Of a DNA stretch of 51,390 nt, positions 17,991 to 26,749 are shown one piece after another. The stretch comes from Lysinibacillus sp. KCTC 33748 (GTDB lineage Bacteria; Bacillota; Bacilli; Bacillales_A; Planococcaceae): positions 1-51,390 of the forward strand of contig NZ_MWSJ01000032.1 in assembly GCF_002237755.1 (NCBI RefSeq), given 5' to 3'. A program made the position numbers and the translations under genes. Within the stretch, counting starts at the first letter, position 1. Every line of letters begins with the position of its first letter. The notes under the pieces were generated by a model. It saw nothing but the letters and a program-made list of their open reading frames with translations, searched no databases and was not told the DNA's origin.

Positions 17991-19265
17991 CTACTCCTTT
18001 TCCCATCCTCGCGATTCGACTGCACGCGCATGACCCTCTAAACCTTCCATACGTGCCAGACGTGCAATTTTCGGTGCATTTTCTGCCCAAGTTTTTTCAC
18101 TATAAAAGACGACGCTCGATTTTTTCACAAAATCATCAACGTTTAAACCACTTGCAAAGCGTGCCGTGCTATTCGTTGGTAGAACATGATTTGTCCCTGC
18201 AAAGTAATCACCCACTGGTTCTGAGCTATAACGACCGATGAAAATACCACCTGCATGTCGTACTTGCTCCGCTACAGCCTCAGCATTTTTTGTGACAATT
18301 TCTAAATGCTCAGGTGCTAGCGAATTAATCGCATCTATGGCATCTGCCATCGTTTCAGCCACATAAATGGCACCAAAATTTTCTATCGATGCTCGCGCTA
18401 CCTCTTCACGCGGTAAAGTCGATAATTGCTTCTCCACCTCATCAGCTACTTTTTTAGCCAATTGCTCAGAAGTCGTTACTAAAATGGCACAAGCCAATTT
18501 ATCATGCTCCGCCTGTGATAAAAGATCGGCCGCGATTTCATCAGCAAATGCTGTGTCATCTGCTAACACCGCAATTTCACTTGGGCCTGCAATCATATCA
18601 ATTGCTACCTCACCAAATACTTCACGTTTTGCTAATGCTACAAAAATATTTCCTGGACCTGTAATTTTATCAACGGGAGAAATTGTCTCTGTGCCATATG
18701 CAAGAGCCGCAATCGCCTGAGCTCCACCGATTTTGTATATTTCTTCTACCCCTAAAATATGCGCTGCCGCAAGTACACCTGGAGGTAATTTTCCATCGCG
18801 ACCTGCTGGAGATGTCATCACAATGCGTTTGACACCAGCAACTTGTGCAGGAATAACGTTCATCAATACTGATGATGGATATGCTGCTGTACCACCAGGA
18901 ACATAAAGACCTACTGCATCGAGAGCAGTAATTCGTTGCCCAAGCCATGAACCATCTGCAAGCTCCATGCGATAACCTGAACGCTTTTGCTGCTCGTGAT
19001 AAAGGCGAATATTTTGAGTAGCTTCTGTTAAATCAGCATAAAGCCGTTGATCAATTGTATTAGCGCCCTCTTCTAACTCTTCCTTCGTTACGCGTAAATA
19101 GTCAGGGGCAAAGCCATCCCATTTTTCTGTATAAGAACGTATGGCTGCGTCACCTTGTGCACGAACATCTTTCAATACTTGGTGTACAACCTTTAACTGT
19201 TCCTCATTTCCACCTTCCAGTGGTCGCTTTAAGGAAATACCTTTTTCTAGCTTTAATATTTTCAT
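17991..19265 (-). CDS. hisD: Histidinol dehydrogenase HisD
   Basis: 424 residues, the normal length. NAD and zinc motifs are present: GTAAYPSSVLMNVIPA, GGAQAIAALAYGTE, DMIAGPSEIAV, SQAEHDKLA (Zn-binding Gln/His) and LAPEHLEI. It oxidises histidinol to histidine, the last two steps. The start is ATG 19265 (MKILKLEKG), with AAGGAG 9 bases upstream; the 25 residues before it are not part of the family. Confidence 0.97.
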   Translation of the reverse strand: MKILKLEKGISLKRPLEGGNEEQLKVVHQVLKDVRAQGDAAIRSYTEKWDGFAPDYLRVTKEELEEGANTIDQRLYADLTEATQNIRLYHEQQKRSGYRMELADGSWLGQRITALDAVGLYVPGGTAAYPSSVLMNVIPAQVAGVKRIVMTSPAGRDGKLPPGVLAAAHILGVEEIYKIGGAQAIAALAYGTETISPVDKITGPGNIFVALAKREVFGEVAIDMIAGPSEIAVLADDTAFADEIAADLLSQAEHDKLACAILVTTSEQLAKKVADEVEKQLSTLPREEVARASIENFGAIYVAETMADAIDAINSLAPEHLEIVTKNAEAVAEQVRHAGGIFIGRYSSEPVGDYFAGTNHVLPTNSTARFASGLNVDDFVKKSSVVFYSEKTWAENAPKIARLARMEGLEGHARAVESRGWEKE

Positions 19266-19327
19266 AGGATTAATCTCCTTTAAATCTAGGAATTCATGTA
19301 GGTGCCCCTTCCAACAGGAGGCTTGAT

Positions 19328-19951
19328 TTATATAACACATTTCTTTAAACGTTTCACGAGATCGATAATACGGTCACTCTTCATGCGGTAGCTTACAGGG
19401 TTGGCAATTAATCGTGATGATACGTCTGTAATAAATTCATATTCCACTAAGCCATTTTCTTTCAGCGTACGGCCTGTTGAAACAATATCAACAATTCGAT
19501 CTGCTAAGCCAATCATGGGTGCCAATTCTATCGAACCATTTAGCTCAATAATTTCAACCTGCTCGCCAATACCCTTATAATATTTCATTGCAATATTAGG
19601 ATATTTTGTCGCTATTCTTGGTGCAATTTCATTCATTGTCGTATTAGGTAAGCCTGCTGAAGCGATATAACAAGTACTTATTTTCAAATCCAATAACTCA
19701 TGCACTTCACGTTGCTGTTCTAACAAAACATCCTTCCCAGCAATACCAATATCCGCTACACCATGTTCAACGTACACAGGCACATCCATTGGCTTTGCTA
19801 ATATGAAACGAATTTTCTCTTCTGGAATTTCAAGCATTAATTTACGGGACATTTCGACTTCTTCTGGTAAATTAAAGCCGGCTTCTATAAGCATCTCGTA
19901 TGCCTCGTCAAAGATGCGTCCCTTCGGCATAGCAATCGTTAATTCATTCAC
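19328..19951 (-). CDS. hisG: ATP phosphoribosyltransferase HisG, short form
   Basis: 208 residues: the short HisG type without the C-terminal regulatory domain, which needs HisZ. Motifs [31 protein letters not shown] and [14 protein letters not shown] are typical. It makes PR-ATP, the committed step, under histidine feedback through HisZ. I place the start at GTG 19951 (VNELTIAM), with GGAGG 9 bases before it. It overlaps the end of hisZ by 8 bases. Confidence 0.95.
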   Translation of the reverse strand: MNELTIAMPKGRIFDEAYEMLIEAGFNLPEEVEMSRKLMLEIPEEKIRFILAKPMDVPVYVEHGVADIGIAGKDVLLEQQREVHELLDLKISTCYIASAGLPNTTMNEIAPRIATKYPNIAMKYYKGIGEQVEIIELNGSIELAPMIGLADRIVDIVSTGRTLKENGLVEYEFITDVSSRLIANPVSYRMKSDRIIDLVKRLKKCVI

Positions 19952-21116
19952 CGTCAACGTCCTCCTGTCCCACAACCACTACTTCTGTGAAGTGTGCTAA
20001 AAATGCTTCTTCTTCAACAAGGCTACTCCTTAACTGCAAGGTTGCCTGTTTACCAGCTGCTCGTAGCGTTTTTACTTTTGCAATCGCCTCTTCAAATTGT
20101 TCTTCCTCAAATAACACGACTGTAGCTTCTTGTCGTTCGACAGACTGCCCATCCAATGTTTCTAATAAGCGATCAACGCGAATACTAAATCCTGTAGCGC
20201 CTACTTTTGAGCCAAATACCTCCAGCAATCCGTCATAGCGTCCCCCATTGCCTAATGGAAAGCCACTGCCGGTAGCAAACACTTCGAATAACATGCCTGT
20301 GTAATAGCTCATATGACTAGAAAGTGTAAAATCAAAGGCTATATAATCCGCTAAGTTTGTAATTTCAAGTAGTTTAGCGAGCTGCTGCATATATTCTAAT
20401 GCGTCATTTTTCCGCACGTATTTTTCAATATCTTGAATTTCTTTAACATTCATAGCTTCTTCAATAAATTGCAGTAATGCATCGGATTTTGCCTTAGGTA
20501 AATCAAATGATTCCACCGCTTCTTCAAATCCTACATAATTACGTTGCACAAGGAGTGCCCGCAGTATATTTTGTTGTTCAACGCTTTCTGTATAATCTTG
20601 TAAAATACAATTTAATATACCTGCATGACCGATCGTCATTTTAAAATTTACTAATTCAAAATGCTTTAATAACTCCATAGCTGTCACAATAACTTCAGCA
20701 TCAGCAAATACAGAATTGTCCCCAATTAACTCGATCCCCATTTGATCAAATTCTGCCGGACGTCCACCTTCCGCTTCCTGTGCTCGAAAGACGCTAGCAA
20801 AATAAGCGAGACGTACTGGGATCATCTCTTTTAATAGTTTCGAGGTTGCCACGCGTGCAATCGGTGTTGTCATATCAGGTCGTAATACTAACGTGTTGCC
20901 TTGGCTATCTACTAATTTAAATAAATGCGCATCGGCTATTGCAGATGCTTTACCGACTGTATCGAAATACTCTACTGCAGGTGTTTTAATAAATTCATAG
21001 CCTCTTCGGCATAAAAAGTCTCGTCCAGTATTTCTAACAGTCTCTACCTTTTCGAATATTTGTGGAAATGTATCGCGCATTCCAAGTGGTTTTTCAAACA
21101 TTTTAATCGACGACAT
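19944..21116 (-). CDS. hisZ: ATP phosphoribosyltransferase regulatory subunit HisZ
   Basis: 390 residues, a catalytically dead histidyl-tRNA-synthetase-like protein: motif 2-like [15 protein letters not shown] and [12 protein letters not shown] are present, but the C-terminal anticodon domain is missing. It is needed for activity and feedback of short HisG. First gene of the operon, ATG 21116 with AAGGAAG upstream; the promoter lies at 21180-21208. Confidence 0.95.
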   Translation of the reverse strand: MSSIKMFEKPLGMRDTFPQIFEKVETVRNTGRDFLCRRGYEFIKTPAVEYFDTVGKASAIADAHLFKLVDSQGNTLVLRPDMTTPIARVATSKLLKEMIPVRLAYFASVFRAQEAEGGRPAEFDQMGIELIGDNSVFADAEVIVTAMELLKHFELVNFKMTIGHAGILNCILQDYTESVEQQNILRALLVQRNYVGFEEAVESFDLPKAKSDALLQFIEEAMNVKEIQDIEKYVRKNDALEYMQQLAKLLEITNLADYIAFDFTLSSHMSYYTGMLFEVFATGSGFPLGNGGRYDGLLEVFGSKVGATGFSIRVDRLLETLDGQSVERQEATVVLFEEEQFEEAIAKVKTLRAAGKQATLQLRSSLVEEEAFLAHFTEVVVVGQEDVDGE

Positions 21117-21141
21117 TTTGACACTTCCTTATGATTCACTT

Positions 21142-21208
21142 TAACTCACTAGAGTGTTAGAGAATTAGATTATGAAAGAATTCTAACTTATTTCTTCTTT
21201 TCCGTCAA
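21142..21208 (-). promoter_or_regulatory. his operon promoter and leader palindrome
   Basis: On the minus strand the -35 is TTGACG (21208-21203), with a 17-bp spacer and -10 TAGAAT (21185-21180). Downstream of the start site is an 18-bp imperfect palindrome, TAACTCACTAGAGTGTTA (21142-21159), symmetric at 14 of 18 positions, which could be a repressor site. I see no T-box-like leader: the distance to the ATG is too short (~55 bases). Confidence 0.65.
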
Positions 21209-21643
21209 TGCAACACCACGAAATTATCAAATAATTTCAATACTGATTATTCTGTTAATTATACTTAAAAATAAAAAAATTTAAACTTTAATTAACAGAG
21301 TAAGCTTTTTTCTCCTTAAACAAGTAAATCTTTACACAAAAATTGTGCAGAGCAAGGTGTAGGTAAACTGAATAAAGCATGACTATTCGGTAAAACGAGT
21401 GGTTGATTTCCGTTCCGACAGGGCGCTTTCCTGGGGGTGTCCAGTCTCCACTACAATCAACCACTTCACATAGCATGTATAATTTATAACGATAAAACGG
21501 ACTTCAGCATGTCTGTACAAAAGCAAACCCATAGCAACAGATAGTTCTGCAGCGAAAGAAAACGCCAACTAAAAGTTTATATGCAAAAGCAAAATAGCAC
21601 GTGCCACTCCTGGGAAGCGATTAAACTTCATACGTGACCATAC
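21209..21643. other. Intergenic region between yvoF and hisZ
   Basis: Apart from the palindromic repeat R2 (21399-21464) this stretch has no gene that I can support; the short ORFs that cross it read through the repeat. A TGTGCAGAGCAAGG-type stretch near 21345 resembles half of the yvoF terminator. Confidence 0.4.
21399..21464 (+). repeat. Dispersed palindromic repeat, copy R2 (compact)
   Basis: Perfect 10-bp ends GTGGTTGATT (21399-21408) and AATCAACCAC (21455-21464); interior TCCGTTCCGACAGGGCG then CCTGGGGGTGTCCAGTCTCC, which pairs partly (GACAGG with CCAGTC). This is the shortest complete copy and can fold as one hairpin. Confidence 0.85.
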
Positions 21644-21679
21644 GAAAAAAAACTGTGCACAGCAAAGCTTGCACAGTTT
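21644..21679 (-). terminator. Terminator of hprK-lgt-ppaX-yvoF operon
   Basis: Stem AAACTGTGCA (21650-21659) with TGCACAGTTT (21670-21679), followed on the minus strand by TTTTTTT. It lies just after the yvoF stop. Confidence 0.9.
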
Positions 21680-21687
21680 CGATGTTA

Positions 21688-22230
21688 TTATTTTTTTGGC
21701 GTGGACCATTCCACTACTTCATTGCGTTTGCGTTCCGCCATTTGTTCAGCTGAATAAATAATTTGCATAGGATTGCCGCCTGCTAGACAGCCTGCAGGCA
21801 CATCCTTATGTACAAGGGTTGCAGCTGACACGATCGCACCGTCACCTATCGTTACACCTGGTAGTATCGTTGAATTAGCACCAACCATTACTTCATTGCC
21901 AATATGAACATCTCCTAGACGATATTCCTCTATTAAATATTCATGCGCCAAAATAGTCGTATTGAAGCCTATAACGGTATTGTCACCAATGTGAATACGT
22001 TCTGGAAACATTGTATCTGGCATAACCATTAAAGCTATGGAAGTTTGTTCACCAATGTCCATTTTTAAAAAAGTTCTATACAACCAGTTTTTCACACGTA
22101 AAAATGGTGTGAAGCGTCCAATTTGAATGACAATGAAACACTTCATCACCTTCCAAAAGGACACCGTGTCATAAATATTCCAAAGCGAGTTTGCCCCTTC
22201 GACACGATAGCGTTCTGTTTTACGTGCCAT
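21688..22230 (-). CDS. yvoF: Hexapeptide-repeat acyltransferase (YvoF-like)
   Basis: 180 residues, left-handed beta-helix acyltransferase: hexapeptide repeats IGEQTSIALMV, IHIGDNTVIG, VHIGNEVMVGANSTILPG and VTIGDGAIVSAATLV. N-terminal ~50 residues are helical/hydrophobic. It resembles O-acetyltransferases of the NodL/LacA/maltose group; acceptor unknown. It is the last gene after ppaX (4-base gap), the same position as yvoF in B. subtilis. Confidence 0.85.
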   Translation of the reverse strand: MARKTERYRVEGANSLWNIYDTVSFWKVMKCFIVIQIGRFTPFLRVKNWLYRTFLKMDIGEQTSIALMVMPDTMFPERIHIGDNTVIGFNTTILAHEYLIEEYRLGDVHIGNEVMVGANSTILPGVTIGDGAIVSAATLVHKDVPAGCLAGGNPMQIIYSAEQMAERKRNEVVEWSTPKK

Positions 22231-22234
22231 TCAC

Positions 22235-22876
22235 TTACCCCGCTTCCACAATTTCAAATAAATCCGTCATATGATGTAACATATATTCCGGCTTGAATTG
22301 CTGTAAGTATTCCTCACCTTTAAATGCCCATGCGACACCAGCTGCTCTAACTCCAGCGTTATGTCCTGCCTCAATATCGTGGGAATTGTCACCAATCATA
22401 ATGGCCTCTTCCTTGTTTACTCCAAGGCGTTCAAGCGCAAGCAATACAGGCTCTGGATTAGGCTTTACATTTTTCACATCATCCGTGCCAATACGGATAT
22501 CAAATAAATGATTTGCTCCTAGTACAGATAATCCGCGGTCAATCATCCCATTACGCTTTGTAGACACAATCGCTAATTTGATGCCCATATCCTTTAATTG
22601 CTCTAAAGTTGAGACCACATCAGGATATTGAGTGACAAGCTCATCGTGATGCGCTTCATTATATTCACGATATTTTGTAATCATTGCTTCCTCTTCACCA
22701 GGGGCAATGTCACTAAATGTCTGTTTTAGGGACGGGCCAAGGAATTTCAGGCAATCTTTTGGCGAATATTGCCCGGGAAATCGCTCGTTTAAAACATGCA
22801 TAAATGTTTGAATGATTAAATCATTTGTATTGAGTAATGTGCCATCAAAATCAAATAGTAATGCTTTTACAGTCAC
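22235..22876 (-). CDS. ppaX: Pyrophosphatase PpaX (HAD family)
   Basis: 213 residues. HAD motif I DFDGTLLNT with nucleophile Asp, motif II IVSTKR, motif III around KPNPEPV and motif IV IMIGDNSHD. In B. subtilis PpaX removes the pyrophosphate made when HprK dephosphorylates Ser-P-HPr/Crh, which explains its place in the hprK operon. GTG start at 22876. It lies 12 bases after lgt; the usual yvoD between lgt and ppaX is absent. Confidence 0.93.
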   Translation of the reverse strand: MTVKALLFDFDGTLLNTNDLIIQTFMHVLNERFPGQYSPKDCLKFLGPSLKQTFSDIAPGEEEAMITKYREYNEAHHDELVTQYPDVVSTLEQLKDMGIKLAIVSTKRNGMIDRGLSVLGANHLFDIRIGTDDVKNVKPNPEPVLLALERLGVNKEEAIMIGDNSHDIEAGHNAGVRAAGVAWAFKGEEYLQQFKPEYMLHHMTDLFEIVEAG

Positions 22877-22888
22877 TTTTCAAACCCC

Positions 22889-23710
22889 CTATTTATTATC
22901 TAAATATTTCACTGCGGGTTTTACTTTTATACGACGGTAAATAATCGCACCAAGACCCACTACAATGCCTATGATCGAAACAACCTGAGCTGAACGTAAA
23001 TCCCCTACTAAATACAGGCTATCTGTACGCATACCTTCTATATAGAATCGACCGATTGAATACCAAATTAAATAGCTGAAGAATATTTCCCCACGATTTA
23101 AATTTACTTTGCGTAATACTAGTAAAATAATTAGCCCAATGAAGTTCCAAACGGATTCATATAAAAAAGTAGGATGTACGTAAGTTCCTAATTCTTCAAT
23201 ATACATTTGATTAATAATCCAGTCTGGCAACATTAATTGTTCTAAAAATTCACGTGATACTGGACCACCATAAGCTTCCTGGTTCATAAAATTTCCCCAG
23301 CGTCCTATTATCTGTCCAATTAAAATACTCGGTGCCGCAATATCTGCTACTCGTAAAAAGCTTATATTTCTTCTACGAGTGAATATGTAACCTGTCAAAA
23401 ATGCCCCAATAAGTGCACCGTGAATAGCGATACCACCATTCCAAATTTCAATAATCTTCCCCGGGTTTTCACTATAATAATCCCAACGCATCGTTACATA
23501 ATAAATACGTGCGCATATTATGGATATAGGAACAGCCCATAGTAATAAATCCGCAAGAAACTCCTCCGGTAGGCCCCTCTTAACAGCCTCTCTTTGTCCA
23601 ACAAAATAAGCTAAAATAATACCCGATACAATTAGTAACCCATACCAACGAACAGGGATAGGTCCTAAATGGAAAGCAATCGGATTAATATCTAATAATA
23701 ATAAATCCAT
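22889..23710 (-). CDS. lgt: Prolipoprotein diacylglyceryl transferase Lgt
   Basis: 273 residues, seven predicted membrane helices. Signature [17 protein letters not shown] (with the essential HG pair) and [14 protein letters not shown] are intact. It adds diacylglycerol to the lipobox cysteine of prelipoproteins at the membrane; several likely substrates (CccB, the FixH-like and propeller lipoproteins) are in this window. ATG 23710. In operon with hprK (52-base gap). Confidence 0.97.
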   Translation of the reverse strand: MDLLLLDINPIAFHLGPIPVRWYGLLIVSGIILAYFVGQREAVKRGLPEEFLADLLLWAVPISIICARIYYVTMRWDYYSENPGKIIEIWNGGIAIHGALIGAFLTGYIFTRRRNISFLRVADIAAPSILIGQIIGRWGNFMNQEAYGGPVSREFLEQLMLPDWIINQMYIEELGTYVHPTFLYESVWNFIGLIILLVLRKVNLNRGEIFFSYLIWYSIGRFYIEGMRTDSLYLVGDLRSAQVVSIIGIVVGLGAIIYRRIKVKPAVKYLDNK

Positions 23711-23762
23711 CTTAAACTCCTCTCATCTATCATATAGGCTATTGTATCCTATTAACGAACAA

Positions 23763-24698
23763 TTAATCATCTAATTCATCCGCTGATGAAATCACCTCAT
23801 CTAATCGTCTAGAAAACTCTTCGGCTGCATTAACACCCATTTTTTTCAAACGATAATTCATTGCTGCTACTTCAATAATAACAGACACATTTCGTCCAGG
23901 TCTTACAGGAATCGTTAACTTCGTTAATTCCGTATCAATGATTTTCATTTTCTCTTCCTCTAAACCTAGACGATCATATACTTTTTCTGGATCCCATATT
24001 TCTAATTCGATCACTAATGTAATACGCTTGTACGGGCGTACCGCACTTGCTCCAAAAAGGGTCATAATATCGATAATACCGATGCCTCGAATTTCGAGTA
24101 AATGTTCTAAAAGAGGCGGTGGACTACCAATTAAAAAGTTCTCTGACTCCTGACGGATCTCTACACAATCATCAGCCACTAAACGGTGCCCCTTCTTGAC
24201 AAGCTCAAGTGCTGTTTCACTTTTCCCCACACCGCTTTTTCCGATAATGAGTACACCGATGCCGTATATATCCACCAAAACTCCATGAGCAGCAGTCATT
24301 GGTGCTAAGCGACCTTCTAAATAGTTTGTTAGTCTACTCGAAAATTTCGTTGTTGTCATATGTGTTTTAAATACAGGTACATGTTTTTCATTGGACGCCT
24401 GTATAAGTTCCTTCGGTACCTCTAAATCCCGAGAAGTAATAATAGCTGGCGTATCCTGCGAACATAGTAGACGCATGCGTTCCAGTTTCACATTTGCAGG
24501 TAACATTTCAAAAAATGACAGTTCAGTTTTTCCAAGCAATTGCACTCGATTTGCAGGATAATGCGTAAAATATCCCGCCATTTCAAGCCCTGGTCTTGAA
24601 ATATCACTCGTAACAATCGTTCTTCCTATTCCTTCCTCACCAGCTAACAATTCTAACTTAAATTTCTCCATAACGTCTCTTGTTAATACTACGACCAA
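23763..24698 (-). CDS. hprK: HPr(Ser) kinase/phosphorylase HprK
   Basis: About 311 residues, family length. Walker A GKSGVGKS (153-160), the catalytic neighbourhood [12 protein letters not shown], and the C-terminal signature [15 protein letters not shown]. It phosphorylates HPr and Crh at Ser46 in response to fructose-1,6-bisphosphate and reverses this with phosphate, driving CcpA control. I set the start at TTG 24698 (LVVVLTRDV, matching the family N-terminus), with GGAGG 10 bases before it. First gene of the hprK-lgt-ppaX-yvoF operon. Confidence 0.96.
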   Translation of the reverse strand: MVVVLTRDVMEKFKLELLAGEEGIGRTIVTSDISRPGLEMAGYFTHYPANRVQLLGKTELSFFEMLPANVKLERMRLLCSQDTPAIITSRDLEVPKELIQASNEKHVPVFKTHMTTTKFSSRLTNYLEGRLAPMTAAHGVLVDIYGIGVLIIGKSGVGKSETALELVKKGHRLVADDCVEIRQESENFLIGSPPPLLEHLLEIRGIGIIDIMTLFGASAVRPYKRITLVIELEIWDPEKVYDRLGLEEEKMKIIDTELTKLTIPVRPGRNVSVIIEVAAMNYRLKKMGVNAAEEFSRRLDEVISSADELDD

Positions 24699-24813
24699 TG
24701 TTTTGTAGCCTCCATTCAAAGGAATTGAATATATGTTTTGTCTGTGTTAACAGTCAGTAAAATTTCCTATTCGTGGAAATTAACTAGCTGTATACACCTG
24801 ATTGGTTCAACTA

Positions 24814-24833
24814 GCAATCAGCTTACTGATTGC
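24814..24833. repeat. Small perfect palindrome upstream of hprK
   Basis: GCAATCAG-CTTA-CTGATTGC: 8-bp arms, 4-base loop, about 115 bases before hprK. It may be an operator or a leader hairpin; nothing in the sequence decides. The rest of the 24699-24914 gap shows no gene. Confidence 0.45.
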
Positions 24834-24914
24834 AGCTTCACTTTATTTTAGCATGTCTAAGTTTAAAAGAACTATATTTACACTCTGTCTACATGACTAA
24901 ACACTTCTACACAT

Positions 24915-24948
24915 AAAAAAACTAGCGGTTCTCCAGCCCCGCTAGTTT
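24915..24948 (-). terminator. cccB terminator
   Basis: Stem AAACTAGCGG (24919-24928) with CCGCTAGTTT (24939-24948), followed on the minus strand by TTTTATG. Confidence 0.88.
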
Positions 24949-24958
24949 CATGATCATT

Positions 24959-25276
24959 TTATTTTTGAGTTGCCAACCATTTAGCAACTGCTTTTGCATC
25001 TTCGCCTTTAACAATACCAGGAGGCATTGAACCTTTACCATTTTCTATAATATCTAAAAGTTCAGCTTCCGAAAAACGAGAGCCAGCATCATTAATTTTT
25101 GGTGCATTTCCTTGGCCTTGTAGTTCACCACCATGGCAAGTAATACAAGATTTCATTGCAATTGTTTCGCCATCTGGTGCAGTAGTTTTTGAACCTTCAT
25201 TTACCGTTTTACCTCCACCACAAGCAGCTAAGAAGATTGCTGAACCAATAGCTAATGTTAACATTGCCTTTTTCAT
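24959..25276 (-). CDS. cccB: Lipoprotein cytochrome c-551 (CccB-like)
   Basis: 105 residues. Lipoprotein signal with lipobox LAAC (Cys19), then one class I cytochrome c domain: haem motif CITCH (Cys44/Cys47/His48 approximately) and axial Met in GSMPPG. It is a membrane-anchored electron carrier between the bc complex and the caa3 oxidase on the outer face. It lies downstream of yvjA, as in B. subtilis. Confidence 0.93.
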   Translation of the reverse strand: MKKAMLTLAIGSAIFLAACGGGKTVNEGSKTTAPDGETIAMKSCITCHGGELQGQGNAPKINDAGSRFSEAELLDIIENGKGSMPPGIVKGEDAKAVAKWLATQK

Positions 25277-25328
25277 TAGGGACCCTCCTCAAAGTAAATA
25301 AGTATCTTTCCCCGACATTATACCAAAG

Positions 25329-26192
25329 TTATGCACGTTTGAAACCTTCTCCCAACACCTCATAAGCATTAGAAACGATCACAAACGCTGATGGGTCAAC
25401 GTTTTTAATGAGTTGTTTCAGCTTTGTGAATTCTGTTTGGTAAACCACAACCATCAAAACTGGTCGAGCTTCCCCAGTATAACCACCTATTGCAGGCAAC
25501 TTTGTCACGCCTCGATTGATCTCGGCATATATGGCATCACGTACCTCATCTTGTTTCATCGTAATAATGTAAATCATTTTAGACTGACTAAAGCCGAGCT
25601 GAATAATATCAATCGTTTTTGTCGTGACATAAAGTCCAATCAGGGCATACAAACCTTTCTCTAAGTCAAAAACAATTGCTGCACTAATTGCGATAATCCC
25701 ATCAATTAAAAGTACACTTGTACCAAGCGTAATTCCAGTATACTTTGTAATAATTTGCGCTAGTAAATCAGTGCCACCAGTAGAAGCATTCCCCTTAAAA
25801 ACAAGTCCTATTCCTATACCGACTACAATCCCCCCAAATAGTGCACCGAGTAAAGGATTATCTGTCCAAGGACTCCAACTGTTCGTTAGTAATACAATGA
25901 ACGGTAATGTCACTGTTCCAATAAACGATTTTATCCCAAACTTCTTTCCAAGTAATAATATACCTGCTATAAATAATGGAATATTAAATGCATATTGTAC
26001 TAAGCCAGGATTCCAACCAAATAAACCGTTTAAAATTGTACTAATTCCGCTTACTCCGCCAGAAGCTACTTGATTTGGCAGTAAAAATACATTAAAGCCG
26101 ATAGCAATAATTGCAGCTCCTACTATGACGTACACATACTCCACAATGCTTTCCCTTACATCATGAATTTGATTCATTTCCCCCACGTCCAC
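25329..26192 (-). CDS. yvjA: YitT family membrane protein (YvjA-like)
   Basis: 287 residues. Five to six membrane helices (residues ~18-190: YVYVIVGAAIIAIGFNVFLLP and others) of the YitT type, followed by a cytoplasmic DUF2179 domain (~205-285; IIYIITMKQDEVRDAI, GVTKLPAIGGYTGE). Possibly a transporter; function not established. The start is uncertain: GTG 26192 or ATG 26177 (MNQIHD), where the purine-rich GGGGGAA sits very close to the ATG. The neighbour cccB matches the B. subtilis order. Confidence 0.85.
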   Translation of the reverse strand: MDVGEMNQIHDVRESIVEYVYVIVGAAIIAIGFNVFLLPNQVASGGVSGISTILNGLFGWNPGLVQYAFNIPLFIAGILLLGKKFGIKSFIGTVTLPFIVLLTNSWSPWTDNPLLGALFGGIVVGIGIGLVFKGNASTGGTDLLAQIITKYTGITLGTSVLLIDGIIAISAAIVFDLEKGLYALIGLYVTTKTIDIIQLGFSQSKMIYIITMKQDEVRDAIYAEINRGVTKLPAIGGYTGEARPVLMVVVYQTEFTKLKQLIKNVDPSAFVIVSNAYEVLGEGFKRA

Positions 26193-26639
26193 TTCAGCTT
26201 TCAGAATTTTTCAAAGACGAGATGATTATAGCAAATAGTTTTCGCATTGAGAACTTCGTCTTGATGAAGGAACATGTATTTTTATAATTTGCATTATGTA
26301 TGACACTTATGACAATTAGATTCATCATCATAACGTGTGGTTGATTTCCGTTCCGACTGGGCGCTTTGTTGTTGCTGTCGCTTTGCTTTCGCGCACAGCA
26401 GGGCTTCCTGGGGCGTCCGATGAGCCTCTTCAATCGCGAGGCTCACTGCAGAGTCTAGGGCCAACAGATGTCTTTTGCGCGAAAGCGTGAGTGCAACGTA
26501 GCGGCAGCAGCAGGATGTTGGTCACGAAGGCGTTATCACAAGGACGTGATGCTCTTAGCCTTCGTTCCTCTAAATCGCTAATCCCCAAAGAGTCGCCCAG
26601 TCTCCACTCCAACAACTAATGGCAAGCTTTATAAACATA
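26193..26639. other. Intergenic region between yvjA and the HDOD gene
   Basis: Almost all of this gap is one long dispersed repeat (R3, below). The ORFs across it (for example 26194-26433 and 26430-26615) are Arg/Ser-rich translations of that repeat and are not supported as genes. The yvjA promoter should lie near 26200-26330 on the minus strand; no clear one seen. Confidence 0.5.
26337..26618 (+). repeat. Dispersed palindromic repeat, copy R3 (long form, ~280 bp)
   Basis: Starts GTGGTTGATTTCCGTTCC and ends CAGTCTCCACTCCAAC. In contrast to compact R2, it has ~215 extra bases in the middle: a GCTTTCGCGCA block (~26379-26389) with its inverted partner TGCGCGAAAGC (~26475-26485), a GATGAGCCTC...GAGGCTCA hairpin (~26420-26446), and a ~60-bp block with GGCGTTATCAC...GTGATGCTC. 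The end sequences and the GATGAGCC section match, from memory, the 190-bp-type repeat known from Bacillus genomes. Confidence 0.8.
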
Positions 26640-26681
26640 AAAACAAGCTACCTTAAAAATATTTTAAGATAGCTTGTTTTT
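26640..26681. terminator. Terminator of the EAL-HDOD gene
   Basis: A 17-bp stem with one mismatch: AAACAAGCTACCTTAAAA (26641-26658) against TTTTAAGATAGCTTGTTT (26662-26679), with T-tracts on both sides. Confidence 0.85.
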
Positions 26682-26749
26682 GACTTTTCACAAAAATATA
26701 TACTTAACGGCTTATTCCACTAAACAAAAACTATGATTGATTCTTATTT

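Noticed and set aside
21117..21290. T-box leader for the his operon
   Set aside because: The transcript leader before hisZ is only ~55 bases; no specifier stem or T-box sequence is visible.
26194..26615. Two minus-strand ORFs in the yvjA-HDOD gap
   Set aside because: They are translations of repeat R3 with atypical Arg/Ser/Ala composition.
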